Of a stretch of 64,000 nt of DNA, positions 32,600-43,639 are shown one piece after another. Source of the DNA: Manis javanica (lineage: Eukaryota > Chordata > Mammalia > Pholidota > Manidae); assembly GCF_040802235.1 (NCBI RefSeq), contig NC_133158.1, positions 18,541,001 to 18,605,000 on the forward strand, written 5' to 3'. The notes under the pieces are model-generated. The model did not search any database and had not been told where the DNA came from. It saw nothing but the letters and a program-made list of their open reading frames with translations. How positions within the stretch are numbered: the first letter of the stretch is position 1; each line of letters starts with the position of its first letter. The translations under genes and the position numbers were made by a program.

Positions 32600-34084
32600 A
32601 AGTGCTTCTCTTTTATAATTGTGTGGGATTTGGGGGAAATTCATTCAAAGGTGTGCACCCTATAAATAAATTACCCCCCTTTTGCTGCTAATGTTTAACT
32701 GGTTCTCTTGAAAGAAAAAAAGAAAGCAAAAGACAGCTGAAGATAACAGCTTTTGTTAAAGCGAGGAGAAAAAGGAGAAAAATTACGCCAATTCTGTGTA
32801 CAAAGGACCTTAAAAAACCCACGATGATTATATAAAAAGAAGCAAAAGCATTTCAGGGAGAAGTGAAATAAATGGTAAACAACCATACTTCCAACACAGA
32901 GAATGCGTCATTCCCTCATTTAAAAGTGCTGGGAGTCAGAAAAACGGGTGCTGGGCCTAAGAAAGAGAGCAGACGTTTGACTTGTTCCCTGTATTTTGCA
33001 GTGTTCACAGAGGCCATCCTGTTAATTAGCTACACTTTTAAAAACAGCCCTATGAATCAGTCTGAAAACTTGGTAAAAAGGGAAAAAGCTCAGGTCTGTG
33101 TTACTTGCACATCAAGGAAATGTGTCTGAAACTTGGTTTCAGAGAATTCATCCAGAGAATATTTACAAAACTGCTTTCTTCTGGTCCTAAGAACAAGGGC
33201 TGATTTCATATCCCTTTTATTTGGAAAGTTGTTTCCAATAGTAAATATCTGTGTGGAAAAAATAATGAAATCAATGCTTTTCAGGACCCATGTTATGTGA
33301 TGGTTGTCCAATGTATAAACCCTGGCTTGCCTTTCTAGCAAAGGATGGAGATATTTCTGATGAAATTATATCCTAACATCTCCCATACCTACTTGATGAG
33401 AATTAACAAGAAAAGTTAAATGCAATCGGGAGAATGCATATACCTCTTAGGAGGGAGTGGGTGTGAGCTGTTGCTAAGAGAAAAGAAACAAAAAAGAAAT
33501 TGCAATCCACGATTCTTAGCAATGAGACCCCTTTTCGTTGACTCACCCTGTGTGAAAATGAAATGAAACATCATCTATTCTGCAGTCAAGAAGATAATTA
33601 ATGAGCCACTCATTTCTAAACGAAGGCCTAAGGGAATAAAGCAACTGGCCTTGAATTTAAAAAGAGAAAAGTGGTTACGTGTTTGAATGACTACCAAGTC
33701 AAAATCACCCCATTAATGTTTGCACTGGAGTTCTTATTTGCTTTCAAATGAGCTGTAAACCACGCTGAGTGCCTCCGTGGGTGCTCCTGCCAACTGTAAT
33801 TACATCCTTAGTAAAGTAAGGAGAAAGCAGCAGACTTTACCTGTTAGTACCTTTGCTCTACGCTTTCTTTTAAACAAAGTCAGATGGATTACAAATGTAG
33901 GCGCCCCTCAAATATATGCCATGGCTTCAAGGTGACTCTTTAGGCCATTGTTTCCCCATAGATTTCAGACAGACAAAAAGCTGCCGGAACCGAGGAAGGG
34001 ATTTAGGAAGAATGTCAGCAGAACAGAGTCAGATGTCAGGCGTTGGAGCCCTCGCTTATCAATGTCAGGTGCTGGCTTGATGAT
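32600..34084. other. Unique non-repetitive block
   Basis: About 1.5 kb without any repeat I recognise, in a window otherwise dense in repeats. Contains purine-rich stretches (32710-32790) and 'gctgtaaaccacgctgagtg'. No exon evident; conserved non-coding sequence is possible. Confidence 0.3.
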
Positions 34085-34325
34085 CTTTAATGATGGCAAT
34101 AGTTAACATTTATTGAAGGCCAACTGCATATTCAGTACTTTCCTCGCACTGTCTTCTTTAATTCTTATCAGAAAACTTTCGGGCAGGGACTATAATTACC
34201 CGCATTTGCCAGATGGGGAAACAGGCTAAGAGCGTGAAAACTCCTTGCCCAAGGTCTTAGGTGCTGATCTAGACTGAATTCAAATCATGTCTGATCATTC
34301 GAGAGCCCAAGCTCAAACTGTTTGT
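34085..34325 (+). mobile_element. MIR SINE
   Basis: 'gcaatagttaacatttattg', 'tttgccagatggggaaacag' and 'ccttgcccaaggtcttaggt', with a 3' 'gagagcccaagctcaaactg', give a nearly complete copy. Confidence 0.85.
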
Positions 34326-34557
34326 GCCCAATGGCAGAATTAAGGTTGGAAGGAGGTGACCCAGACACCCGCTGGACTGAGGGATGTCGGTAGTCCTGAG
34401 GGCTTTACAAGAGTGATAGCGGGGTCTCCACTTCCCTTGATTAGGAGTTCTGGCCACAGAATATTCAAGGACCAAAGAGGCCCATGTTACCTTTCAGAAG
34501 GAGGGAAATTCTCTGCTCAGTTCAGAGAGATCCACAAATATGCTTTATTCATCCTCT

Positions 34558-35450
34558 CTCCTATGGGCTGAATTGTGACTGCCCCCCCTCTCAAATGTAT
34601 ATGGTGACGCTCTAACTCTGTTAAAGACAAAAGTATTCATGATACTTGTTAAAGATGGTTAAGGTAGACTTCACTCAAGAAGAGGACCCCTGCTCTGGGG
34701 ACTTTACTGTAAGGGAGAAAGATGCCCATCAACAACACAAGGACAAGCAGAGCGTTAGAGCCAAGGAGCAGGTGGGGGGCAGTGGATGGGAAATCACAGA
34801 GAGGCTAGGGGGTTGTCGCCAGACCTACTCAACAGGATTCTCACTGCAGGCAGGCTAGGAGGATATCAAGAGAAGGCAATGAGGAATTTGGTCAGTACCA
34901 AGGGCCGCAGATTTTTACTGAACTGACTGAGCAAGATTCTTGCTAAAGTGACTAAACCGAGGGTCAGAGCCGTGCAGGCTTAGAGCAGCCTGACTTGAGT
35001 TAGGTCAAGGAAAGGGTCTTGACCAACCGCCAGGGCCTCAGAAAGAAGTGCATTTGAGGACTGGGCCTCTAAAGAGGTAAGTAAGGCTAAATAAGGTCAT
35101 TATGCATAGGTCCTCTCATCCACAGGACTGTATTTGGAGACAGAGCCTTTAAAGAGGTAATTCTGTTAAAATGAGGCTGATAGGACAGGCCCTAACCCAA
35201 TCGGACAGGTCTCCTTATAAGAAGAAAGTAAGTCACAGACAGACACCAGGGATGCGTGAGCACAGAGAAAAGACCACGTGAAGACTCCTGCAAGCTGAGG
35301 ACAGAGGCCTCAGAACGAAATCCGCCCTGGAGACAACTTGATCTTGGACTTCCAGTCTCCAGAACGCTGAGAAATAAATTTCTATTGTCTAAGCCATGCA
35401 GTCTGTGCTGTTTCAGTAGGGTGGCCCTCGCAAAAGAATGCACTCTCTGG
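34558..35450 (+). mobile_element. MaLR-type (MST/MLT1-like) LTR, interrupted
   Basis: The 5' part (34558-34618) reads 'tgggctgaattgtgactgcc', and the 3' part (from about 35033) has 'tatttggagacagagccttt', 'aaagaggtaattctgttaaa', 'tccttataagaagaaagtaa', 'atcttggacttccagtctcc' and 'gagaaataaatttctattgt'. The block with 'cctctaaagaggtaagtaag' (35068) is an imperfect duplicate of 'cctttaaagaggtaattctg' (35147). About 414 bp of foreign sequence separates the two parts. Confidence 0.7.
34619..35032. mobile_element. Nested insertion in the MaLR LTR, probable solo LTR
   Basis: Sequence starting TGTTAAAGAC and ending AACCGCCA splits the host LTR where its consensus is continuous ('...ctaactc' / 'gggcctcagaa...'). 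TG...CA ends and a 414-bp length would fit an LTR, but I see no target-site duplication and do not recognise the family, so edges and class are tentative. Confidence 0.4.
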
Positions 35451-35984
35451 GGATCAGTCTTAACGAGCATCCTTAAGGAGAAGAGAGCAGTCACTGCCTA
35501 AGAATAAAAGAGAAAAAAAGTTGGAAAATATACTGATTTTAGATTTAATAATTATGTCTGATAAGACCTTTAAAAAGAAGAAAAATGAACTCCATTAGAC
35601 CAGATTTCTTTAGAAACAGCACCTTCCGCTGAACCCATAATCCTTGTAGGTGGGGGGATTAAGTCCTTCATTTTATGGGACTTTTCTCTATCACTGGACC
35701 ATGGGAGCCTTAAGAAAACACAAACCTGTAACATAAAGAAAGCCACTGAACTAAGTCATTGAAGTAGCTCTCAGGACCAAAACCGAAACTTCTTAGTAAA
35801 CATGCCTTTTCATTTCAAAATATTTGCTCCAGGAGCATCTCTTTCATCAGCCGTCACCGACTATCCAACCACAGAACAAACCTAATATGTTATATTAACA
35901 TCAAATTAAATTCAAAATAGGGAAATACCCAAAGGGAAGCTCTCTGGCTTGTCGTCTGAGATTCACCATTCATTGTGGAAGTAA
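35451..35984. other. Unresolved AT-rich DNA
   Basis: No repeat family or exon recognised. Confidence 0.4.
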
Positions 35985-36112
35985 CTAGTCACTTAGCGAG
36001 TCACCTCTCTTCTGTGTGTCAATTTCCTCCTCTAGACAATGAGAAGAATAGTGCATTTCTTAACTAATATTTGGTAAGCTATTAAAGTGATGCAAATAAC
36101 TGAAATATTTGG
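35985..36112 (-). mobile_element. MIR fragment, antisense
   Basis: 'tagtcacttagcgagtcacc', 'tcaatttcctcctctagaca' and 'atgagaagaatagtgcattt' match the middle of inverted MIR. Confidence 0.65.
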
Positions 36113-36242
36113 AATAAAAATGGGCTGGATAAGTGGAAGGCAGCATGTAGCATTTTCTTATTGGCTTAACTGCTACAAAAAAAAAACCCTTTGGAAATAC
36201 ACCTAGAACACCCTCAAAATAGTCTTGTAAGTTACACACCTG

Positions 36243-36292
36243 AGTTGTGTGTGCGTGTATGTGTGTGTGTGTGGGGGGGGGTGTGGGTGTGC
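36243..36292. repeat. (TG)n with an embedded G9 run
   Basis: 'gtgtgtgcgtgtatgtgtgt' followed by nine or more consecutive G (about 36271-36280) and 'tgtgggtgtgcac'. Confidence 0.9.
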
Positions 36293-36837
36293 ACACCCAT
36301 ACCTATTGTGTTACGTAAATTGCATGATCTCTTACTGAAATAACATATTATGACACACCCAAAGAGAAAAACAATTACACACAAACCCAGAAGTTTTTCA
36401 TGTACCCTTGTGCTGTTCTTCTCAAAGGTGTAAATTCTCGACCAAATTTCCGAGCAGCTATTCCGAAAGCTTTCCGTGATCAAGACAACAGAGTCAAACT
36501 TCTGCCACTCTTGCTCAATGTTGTCTCTGCCCCCTTGCACTTATCTTCCCATATTCCGCAACAGTATCTGAACCTCTCTGTTCTTTTTAAGAAACTCAGC
36601 CTCTTGGGGAATGTGCGTAGGTACCCACACCTATATCCCAAGTTTTGACTCTGCGAAACTTTGAAACTTAAAATTGTATGTGTGTGTGTGTGTGTTTCAT
36701 TTACACGGCTACACCCGTGCTATTTTAGTCAAGAGTCATGAGGTCAAGTAATTCCTCAGGAAGGTGATTTCAGGAAGCAGAGGAACAAAGGTGTGAGATG
36801 GAGAAGGGAGAAGGGAGAAGGTATTTATCCAGCATTT
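36293..36837. other. Unresolved DNA
   Basis: No repeat family beyond a short (TG)n at 36676-36696 and a 'gagaaggg' triplication near 36801-36820 just left of the L1. Confidence 0.4.
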
Positions 36838-36847
36838 AAGAAAGGCC
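36838..36847 (+). repeat. L1 target-site duplication, left copy
   Basis: 'aagaaaggcc', identical to 37929-37938 after the L1 poly-A tail. Confidence 0.75.
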
Positions 36848-37928
36848 GATTGAGAATATATTTGTAAATGACATATCCGACAAGGGGTTAACATCCAAAA
36901 TATATAAAGCACTTACACGCCTCAACACCCAAAAAGCAAATAACCAGATTAACAAATGGGCAGAGGATATGAAGAGTCAGTTCTCCAAAGAAGAAATTCA
37001 AATGGCCAACAGACACATGAAAAGATGCTCCACATCACTTACCATCAGGGAAATGCAAATCAAAACCACAATGAGATATCACCTCACACCAGTAAGGATG
37101 GCCAGCATCGAAAAGACTAAAAACAACAAATGCTGGTGAGGATGCAGAGAAAGGGGAATCCTCCTACACTGCTAGTGGGAATGTAAGCTAGTTCAATCAG
37201 TGTGGAAAGCAATATGGAGGTTCCTCAAAAAACTAAAAATAGAAATACCATTTGACCTGGGAATCCCACTCCTTGAAATTTACCCAAATAATACAACTTC
37301 TCAGATTCAAAAAGACATATGCACCCCTATGTTCATCATAGCACTTTTTACAATAGCCAAGATACAGAAGCAACCTAAGTGTCCATCAGTAGATGAGTGG
37401 ATAAAGAAGATGTGGTACATATACACAATGGAATACTATTCAGCCATAAGAAAGAAACGAATCATACCATTTGCAACAACATGGATGGAGCGAGCTGGAG
37501 GACATTATGCTCAGTGAAATAAGCCAGGCAGAGAAAGACAAATGCCAAATGATTTCCCTCATTTGTGGAGTATAACAATGAAGCAAAACTGAAGGAACAA
37601 AATGGCAGCAGACTCAGAGACTCCAAGAATGAACTAGTGGTTACCAAAGGGGAGGGGTGTGGGAGGGCAGGTGGGGAGGGAGGGAGAAGGGGACTGAGGG
37701 GTATTATGTTTAGTGCACACGGTGTGGGGGATCACGGGGAGAACAGTGTAGCACAGAGAAGGCACATAGTGGATCTGTGGCATCTTGCTGCACTGATGGA
37801 CAATGACTGCATTGGGGTATGGGTGGGGACTTGATAATATGGGTAACTGTAGCAACCACATTGTTTTTTCATGTGAAACCTTCATAAGAGTGTATATCAA
37901 TCATACCTTAATAAAAAAAAAAAAAGAA
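36848..37928 (+). mobile_element. Young 5'-truncated L1 with poly-A tail
   Basis: Enters L1 within ORF2 ('catatccgacaaggggttaa'), continues through 'gatatgaagagtcagttctc' and 'gagatatcacctcacaccag', then a 3' UTR with a G-rich tract (about 37650-37698) and a tail 'accttaataaaaaaaaaaaa'. The tail is followed by a 10-bp duplication of the left flank, the hallmark of target-primed reverse transcription. It is the least decayed L1 here. Its 3' UTR ('gggtaactgtagcaaccaca', 'atgtgaaaccttcataagag') differs from the 26210 copy and may identify the lineage. Confidence 0.93.
37175..37517 (+). pseudogene. L1 ORF2 C-terminal remnant
   Basis: Open after an in-frame TAG at 37172-37174, where L1 relatives have Trp, and readable as the conserved C-terminal segment of ORF2p, with motifs such as 'IYPNNT', 'CTPMFIIALFTIAKIQ', 'QPKCPSVDEWIKKMWYIYTM' and 'PFATTWM'. 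Another in-frame stop, a CGA-to-TGA type change near 37138, lies upstream. The endonuclease and reverse transcriptase domains are absent because of 5' truncation, so no active protein is possible. Confidence 0.85.
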
Positions 37929-37938
37929 AAGAAAGGCC
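37929..37938 (+). repeat. L1 target-site duplication, right copy
   Basis: 'aagaaaggcc' directly after the A-rich tail; matches 36838-36847. Confidence 0.75.
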
Positions 37939-38089
37939 AGCAACTGGGCCTCCACCCCACTGGGGACCTCTGGGGGACGGTTTAGAACATGCCCCAAGGA
38001 GCTGGAGCATTTTCCCACCATTTGCCATCAGGTATCCGGAAATCAATGCCACTGGCATGAGGCTCAGTTTCCTTGCCTTACTTTCAATC

Positions 38090-38945
38090 CCTCTCTTTTC
38101 ACCAGTCACATCTACTCTCTCCTCAAAGCCCAGCGGTTCAGATCCCTCTATGGTGTCTCAGCTACACATTTCCTTTGTTCCACCTGTATCCACACTCACA
38201 AGGCCCTCAACGCAGAGGTCTTAAATTCGTCTGGGCTGGAAGCCCCGTCTCCATACCCCCGATGCCATCTTGTCTCTGCACCACGGAGCAAACACCACTG
38301 GCAGAATGTTTTTGTTCCTCTCGCCAAAATAGTGTATTATCACTTATTATATTAAAGCCAGACTATCTGGCCCAATCTTCCCATTTTACCCAATTTTAAC
38401 CATGGATAATCAAATTTACTTGATGCCTTTTGTGTGACTGGTAACATCTCCCTGGCCTCTGCCCTTTTCTGGCCATACCCTACCATTCTCCTTTGGTTCT
38501 CTGCATGTCAGTCATAATCGTCTTCTTTCAGTTCTCAAATCTTTCCTGTCCCTTCTACCTCAGGGCCTTTGCACATGCTGTTTCCTGATTATCGGTAACA
38601 CTTGTTTCTTCTCCACTTAATAACACCTCCTTCTCCTTCCCTTATTTTGAATGGCATCTAGTTAAGCCTCTTCTAACTGCTTCTCCCTTGCCCAGCCTCC
38701 CTTCCCATGCCCTGACAGGTCAGGAACCCTGTTATGTACTTTCATAGCATCTGTTTTTCTCCTTCCTACCACTTCTCATGATTGCAGTTAATTAATTAGT
38801 TGCATTCATTGACTAATTGCATTTTTAATATCTGCTACTCACAATAGGCTGTAAAGTCCATGAGTGCCTATATGGCTCACCCACACATCCTGAACACCTT
38901 AGAATACTGCAAGCGCTCAATACACATAAATGAATGAATATATGC
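38090..38945 (+). mobile_element. L2 LINE 3' region
   Basis: 'tcagggcctttgcacatgct', 'gtttcctgattatc', 'ttgaatggcatctagttaag', 'ggctgtaaagtccatgagtg' and the 3' end 'gcaagcgctcaatacacata' with 'aatgaatgaata' run in order over about 850 bp. The longest sense L2 in the window. Confidence 0.75.
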
Positions 38946-40554
38946 AACTTATGCTTTCCAGCTCTGAAGGTTATGCATTCCTGTCCTATGACATCTTTTC
39001 ACCCTCATCTTTTAGGTGAAATACTTTATAAATAACTGTGCTCCTTAAACATTGTGGACAGATCTCTGGATAAACAGTTTGAGATGGCTCTGTATAAATA
39101 TAGAGGTGAAGAGTAAAATGCTGCAAAATCATTACCATTCTTTATCTATAACCAAAACATTACATTGTGTATCATCTGTGAATTAACTGTAATGAAAGAG
39201 TAGCACTTCTGGGGACTTGATGATAATGCTGGAGGGAGGAGACTCGAGAATATAAGTTGATTCTGTGAATTTGTTAAAGCTTATGTTTACTGCCAGATTT
39301 AAGGGAAAATGCATATGACCCTAATAGAAGTTAAACAGGAGAGTGGTGACTTAATGCTTTGGAAACTTAGGGGACAGGTTTGCCAGCCAATTGTGTCTCA
39401 GAATAAGCAATTTCAACCAAGACATAAAATATACAAATGGGAAGAGAATTTGATTTCACTTAATTTTATTTGATAGAACTTAACACCTGAACAACTGCTA
39501 TTTGTTAGACTATAAGAGTTTAAAAATTTTCCTTTCTCCCTAATGGGTCCCAAAGAGAAATGTATCCATTTGTTGCATCACAAATGTTCAATTGCAGATT
39601 TGAGGAATAATAAAAGCTCTCGCCCTGCTATTTAATTATTCAGTTGACTGCTAGAAAGATTTAGGTACCCAAATAGGCTTGTAACTCAGAAATGATAACA
39701 CATGTTTATTTTTAAAGATAGCCATGTAATTCTAAAACAAACTAGTGCCAATCTTGATTTTTATTATGAGAGCAGCAATTTCGCAATCATGCAAAATATT
39801 GTAAAAAAAAAACAGGCAGTCATAAATTCACTTTTTACTTGGGACTCCAGAATATCCTTTCTGTGACTAATATTATGTTCTTGAAATTTCTACATTGAAC
39901 ACCCAGAGTGAATAACTGCATAAAGGGTGACAATGAGACATTTATAAATAAAATATTTTTCTATTCAGCAATTACATTTTCTATAAGAAAAGTTTAATGT
40001 ATATTTAATATTAGACCTACTTTAAAATATGTACACATCACTAAAGGGAAAACCACATTAAAAGAAAGTACTGTATTATCAATTTCTGGTAAAGCTTTAA
40101 AGTGTTGTCATTAATTATAGATGGAGCACTTCTCCTGTGATATATTCCTATTTGTTTGACACCTGGCAGGCCCTGCACCAATTTATTCACTTTCTCTGTT
40201 ACACGGCATTCAGTCCCTGGGGCCATTATTTCTGAGGGAAACCAAGCAACATAATTAGAAGCCTGCATGAATGATTCATACTAGAACATGCTACTCAATG
40301 GGATATGCTGATCGACTAATTCAACCTGAAAGCTGAAGCTTCTATGGCGTCAGGAAGCAGTGATCCATTCACCAGATCTTGAGATTAGCTAAATCCCTTC
40401 TGCAGTTTAGGATCTCTATAGTTGTCCCTTGTCCACAGAAGTACTTAGGAATGTTATCGTGATGAAGCGTTTCCTGAACACATACGCACACATTGTACAA
40501 TGGCTGCTTATCTTTGACACCTCTTAAATACTCACTAGTATCTTTACATTTTTT
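38946..40554. other. Unresolved AT-rich DNA
   Basis: 1.6 kb, AT-rich, with no recognised repeat, exon or RNA. Confidence 0.4.
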
Positions 40555-40867
40555 TAAAAAAAATAACTCCTTTCTTATTATAGAAGCAGCACATTTTTAA
40601 TCAAAAAAATTAGAAACCACAGACAAACAGCAAACAAAACTTCACTTTCCTGTCCCCAGAAATCACCATCATATGCTTCTGGACTTTTATGTTTGCATAT
40701 ATATTTATATACACACATATTTATATCTATTTTTCTTTACCAATAGGAGATTATACTCTAATATTGTTCTAAAGCTTCAACTTGTTTAGTCTGTAATCTG
40801 TACCTTTCAACTTCACTATATTTTTATGTCGATGAATAGCTAAGCCACATTCAAATTTCTCCAAATA
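40555..40867 (-). mobile_element. L1M-like 3' region, antisense (tentative)
   Basis: 'cactttcctgtccccagaaa', 'gcatatatatttatatacac' and 'ataggagattatactctaat' resemble an inverted old L1 3' UTR. Diverged. Confidence 0.45.
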
Positions 40868-41167
40868 AACTAAAAAAAAATTCTTCCAACTGTTTGGTCC
40901 AACCCAAGAATCTATCAAGAAACATATATGACTACTATATCCCTTATGTCTCTTCAGTCTATCATGATTCCCCTTTCAGGTCATTTGCTTGTTGAAGTAG
41001 CAGGGCCTGTGGAATGTTATTCCTTCTTAATTAGTGCGGTTGCTTCCTTGTTATACTTCATAGCTGATTCCTATACTCCTCTATCTCCTACAAATGAGGT
41101 CAGATCTAAAGGACTGATGGATTTATGATACACGTTGTGGCTAGAATATACCGTAAGTGATTCTGAA

Positions 41168-41348
41168 TATTGAAATGCACTGTCCATGTAGTAGCTACAG
41201 CCACAAGCGGCTGTTTAAATTTAAGCTTAAATTAATTCAAATTGAAAACTAAGCTCCTCAGTTGCACGAGCCACATTTCAAGTGCTGAGTAGCCACATGT
41301 AGGTGGGTGCTGGGCAGCATTCAGATGGTGCAGATATGGCATACTTCC
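41168..41348 (-). mobile_element. Non-autonomous hAT element (MER3/MER33-like), antisense
   Basis: 'aaatgcactgtccatgtagt', 'agctacagccacaagcggct', 'gagccacatttcaagtgctg' and 'agtagccacatgtaggtggg' are inverted blocks of the element also present at 1236. Confidence 0.7.
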
Positions 41349-41351
41349 TTC

Positions 41352-41895
41352 ACTGCAAAAAGTTCTACTTGGCTTGACAGCCAGAGATTGAGTCCATCTT
41401 TCCATTCCTTGAGTCTGGGCTTGGCCATATAACTTTCCTTGGCCAACTGGATACTAGAAAACATGATGCCAACAGAGGCTTGGAAACTTTGCACCAGGGT
41501 TGCCCCCTTTTGCTGCTGAAATCCTGAGACCACCATGTAAAGAAGCTTGGATTCGCTTACCAGAGAATGAGACACCATATGGAGAGTGTCTACACCAGCT
41601 GAGGTTCCAGAGATGGGGATAAAGCCATCAAGGTCATCTTGAGACACCAAAGAGAAGGAGGCCTTAGCCATCCAGCCATCCCTGTCAATTGCCACATATG
41701 TGAATGAGGCCATGTGAGACTACCAGCTCCACGTGAGCCACCAGCTGAACACAGAGACCAGTAAACTTGGTCCAGATCAAAGAACCAATCAGTCACCCAT
41801 AGAATAATAAAAAATACTAAATGATTATTGTTTTAAGCCACTAGATTTTTCAAGTCATTTGTTACTCAGCAATAGATAATAGCTGATACGTGATC
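41352..41895 (+). mobile_element. MLT1-type (ERVL-MaLR) LTR
   Basis: A nearly complete sense LTR: 'ccttgagtctgggcttggcc', 'tttccttggccaactggata', 'gagaccaccatgtaaagaag', 'ccatatggagagtgtctaca', 'gtttaagccactagattt'-type end and 'tactcagcaatagataatag' plus 'ctgata'. The antisense frames of 130 and 68 codons over it are chance. Confidence 0.85.
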
Positions 41896-42864
41896 AGACA
41901 GAAACGGGTAGAATGTTACTTTGGCCCTATGCAATGTCTTGTTCTCCATCAAACACTCACCTAAAATAGAAATCTTGCCTAAATACATAATTTCATTAGG
42001 TTTTAAAAAGGATGTTTTCAACTTCTGTCATGCCTTCTACATTTATTAACAGGCATATTTTCGTAAAGTATATCTTCTCTTCATCAAGTAAGCCAGTTGG
42101 TTATTCTGTCATGATCTAAAGGACTGGAGAGGCACAATATTTCATTTTTTCCTTAACCAATCAAGAAGTAAGGAGTTATTTAATGGCCATCTCATTTGGT
42201 TTTTATTTTTTTTTTTGGTCTTCTCTTTCTGGAGTATCTTTATTAAGTCATGAATTTCATACATGAAGTACATTTTGTCTATAATAGTGATGATTTTCTT
42301 TTTGATGCTCCAATTGTCCCAACTTCGGCCACTGGGAGCCCCTTCAAACCATGTCATTTTGACAAGAGCCCATTACTCTTGGAAGGCTTCCTCACCTGCT
42401 GTCAGAACAAGCTATTGCAAGCTCACCCTGCGTCTTCCCTGCCCCAGACTATAATCAACCACCTCTCTAAGGAGTCTTGGGGAGGATACACTGAAGCACA
42501 CAAACTGGGTGCTTAAGTCAATCCTCAGATGACATCGCTTTGTTCCATTAACAGCGATACAATTTGGAGTGTACAAGTACTTCTCCCTTTCCCAGCCCCC
42601 CAGTTTATTCTTTGTTCTCTAATCTACTCACATCCCTTCCCACTCAACATGCAACCCTCTCTTGCACTTGGCCATTTAGCGGATTTGCATCTTACAGTAG
42701 ATTTCAGAATCCCCTTTCCTTCCTGTTGCTAAATTGTTGATTTCATGCCAATTGTGCTACCTTTGGGTTATCTTTTACCTCCTAGTTTTGCTGAAGATGT
42801 TGCTCATGAGTTTTGTGTTTTTTTTTTTTGTATCCCTGATACTCCCCCTGCTTTTCAGAAACTG
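41896..42864. other. Unresolved DNA
   Basis: T-runs at 42206-42216 and 42823-42832; pyrimidine-rich between 42530 and 42740. No confident family or exon. Confidence 0.35.
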
Positions 42865-43390
42865 AAGTAGAAGGATTATAAAATGAACTGCCCATCAATC
42901 CCTATAGTCGATCCTCAATCCAAACAAGAGTTGGGCAAGTGACCCAGAATATTAATCACCCTGATCATGGTTTTGCTCAGGGAAGGTCACTGATTGAAAT
43001 CTATCCAAACAAAAGCCACCTGGGACTTTTGCTAGAACTTTTGGGCTGGAGTAGCTAAATAAGAGCCTGGAGCTGCTAGCAGATATCTGGTTTTCTCATG
43101 GAGAGAACCAGGTTGAGACTGAAGTGAACATGGAGGAAAGCATTGAAAAATAGAGAGAAACAGATTTCTGAGGATCTCATTTGAACATGTGGGTCCAGTC
43201 TTATCTGGAACCAGCTCGGACTCAGGTTTTTCACTTATGTAATTTTTAAAAGTCCTTTATACTAAATAAAATATTTAACGTAAAGTACTTATCCTAGTGA
43301 GTGGCACATAGTAAGTCAGCAGTATATGCTGTCATCATTATTTTTGAAAACTGATTTGAGTTGGGTTTCTGTTATTTGCAAGTGCAATAA
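42865..43390 (+). mobile_element. LTR-like 'family A', sense, with a nested MIR scrap
   Basis: 'gggcaagtgacccagaatat', 'agcctggagctgctagcaga', 'tctcatggagagaaccaggt', 'actcaggtttttcacttatg' and the end 'ttgagttgggtttctgttat' are the reverse complement of the family A copies elsewhere. A block 'gagtggcacatagtaagtca' (about 43285-43350) resembles a MIR 3' end and interrupts it. Confidence 0.6.
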
Positions 43391-43620
43391 TAACAAATAA
43401 CACCAAAGATTTTTGAGAATTGTGCCACACACTTTACATATTATTTCACTAAATCCTCACTTCAAGCTGTGAGATAAGTCGATTTTTTCCTATTTTAAAG
43501 ACTTAAAAAGGAGCTGGAGCTTCAAAAAGCATAAGTAGTCTAGTCACATAGGGAGTGAGTGGTAGACTTGGATTTCAACCTTAGCAGTTTGAGTTCAGAA
43601 TCCAAGCTCCAAATTGCTTA
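43388..43620 (+). mobile_element. MIR SINE
   Basis: 'ttgtgccacacactttacat', 'aaatcctcacttcaagctgt', 'agtagtctagtcacataggg' and 'gtagacttggatttcaacct' match MIR along its length. Confidence 0.8.
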
Positions 43621-43639
43621 AAAATTGTTGTGATTTAAA

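Noticed and set aside
36801..36822. 'gagaaggg' triplication next to the L1
   Set aside because: A short purine repeat outside the target-site duplication; no sign of function.
41321..41713. 130-codon antisense frame
   Set aside because: Antisense through an MLT1 LTR.
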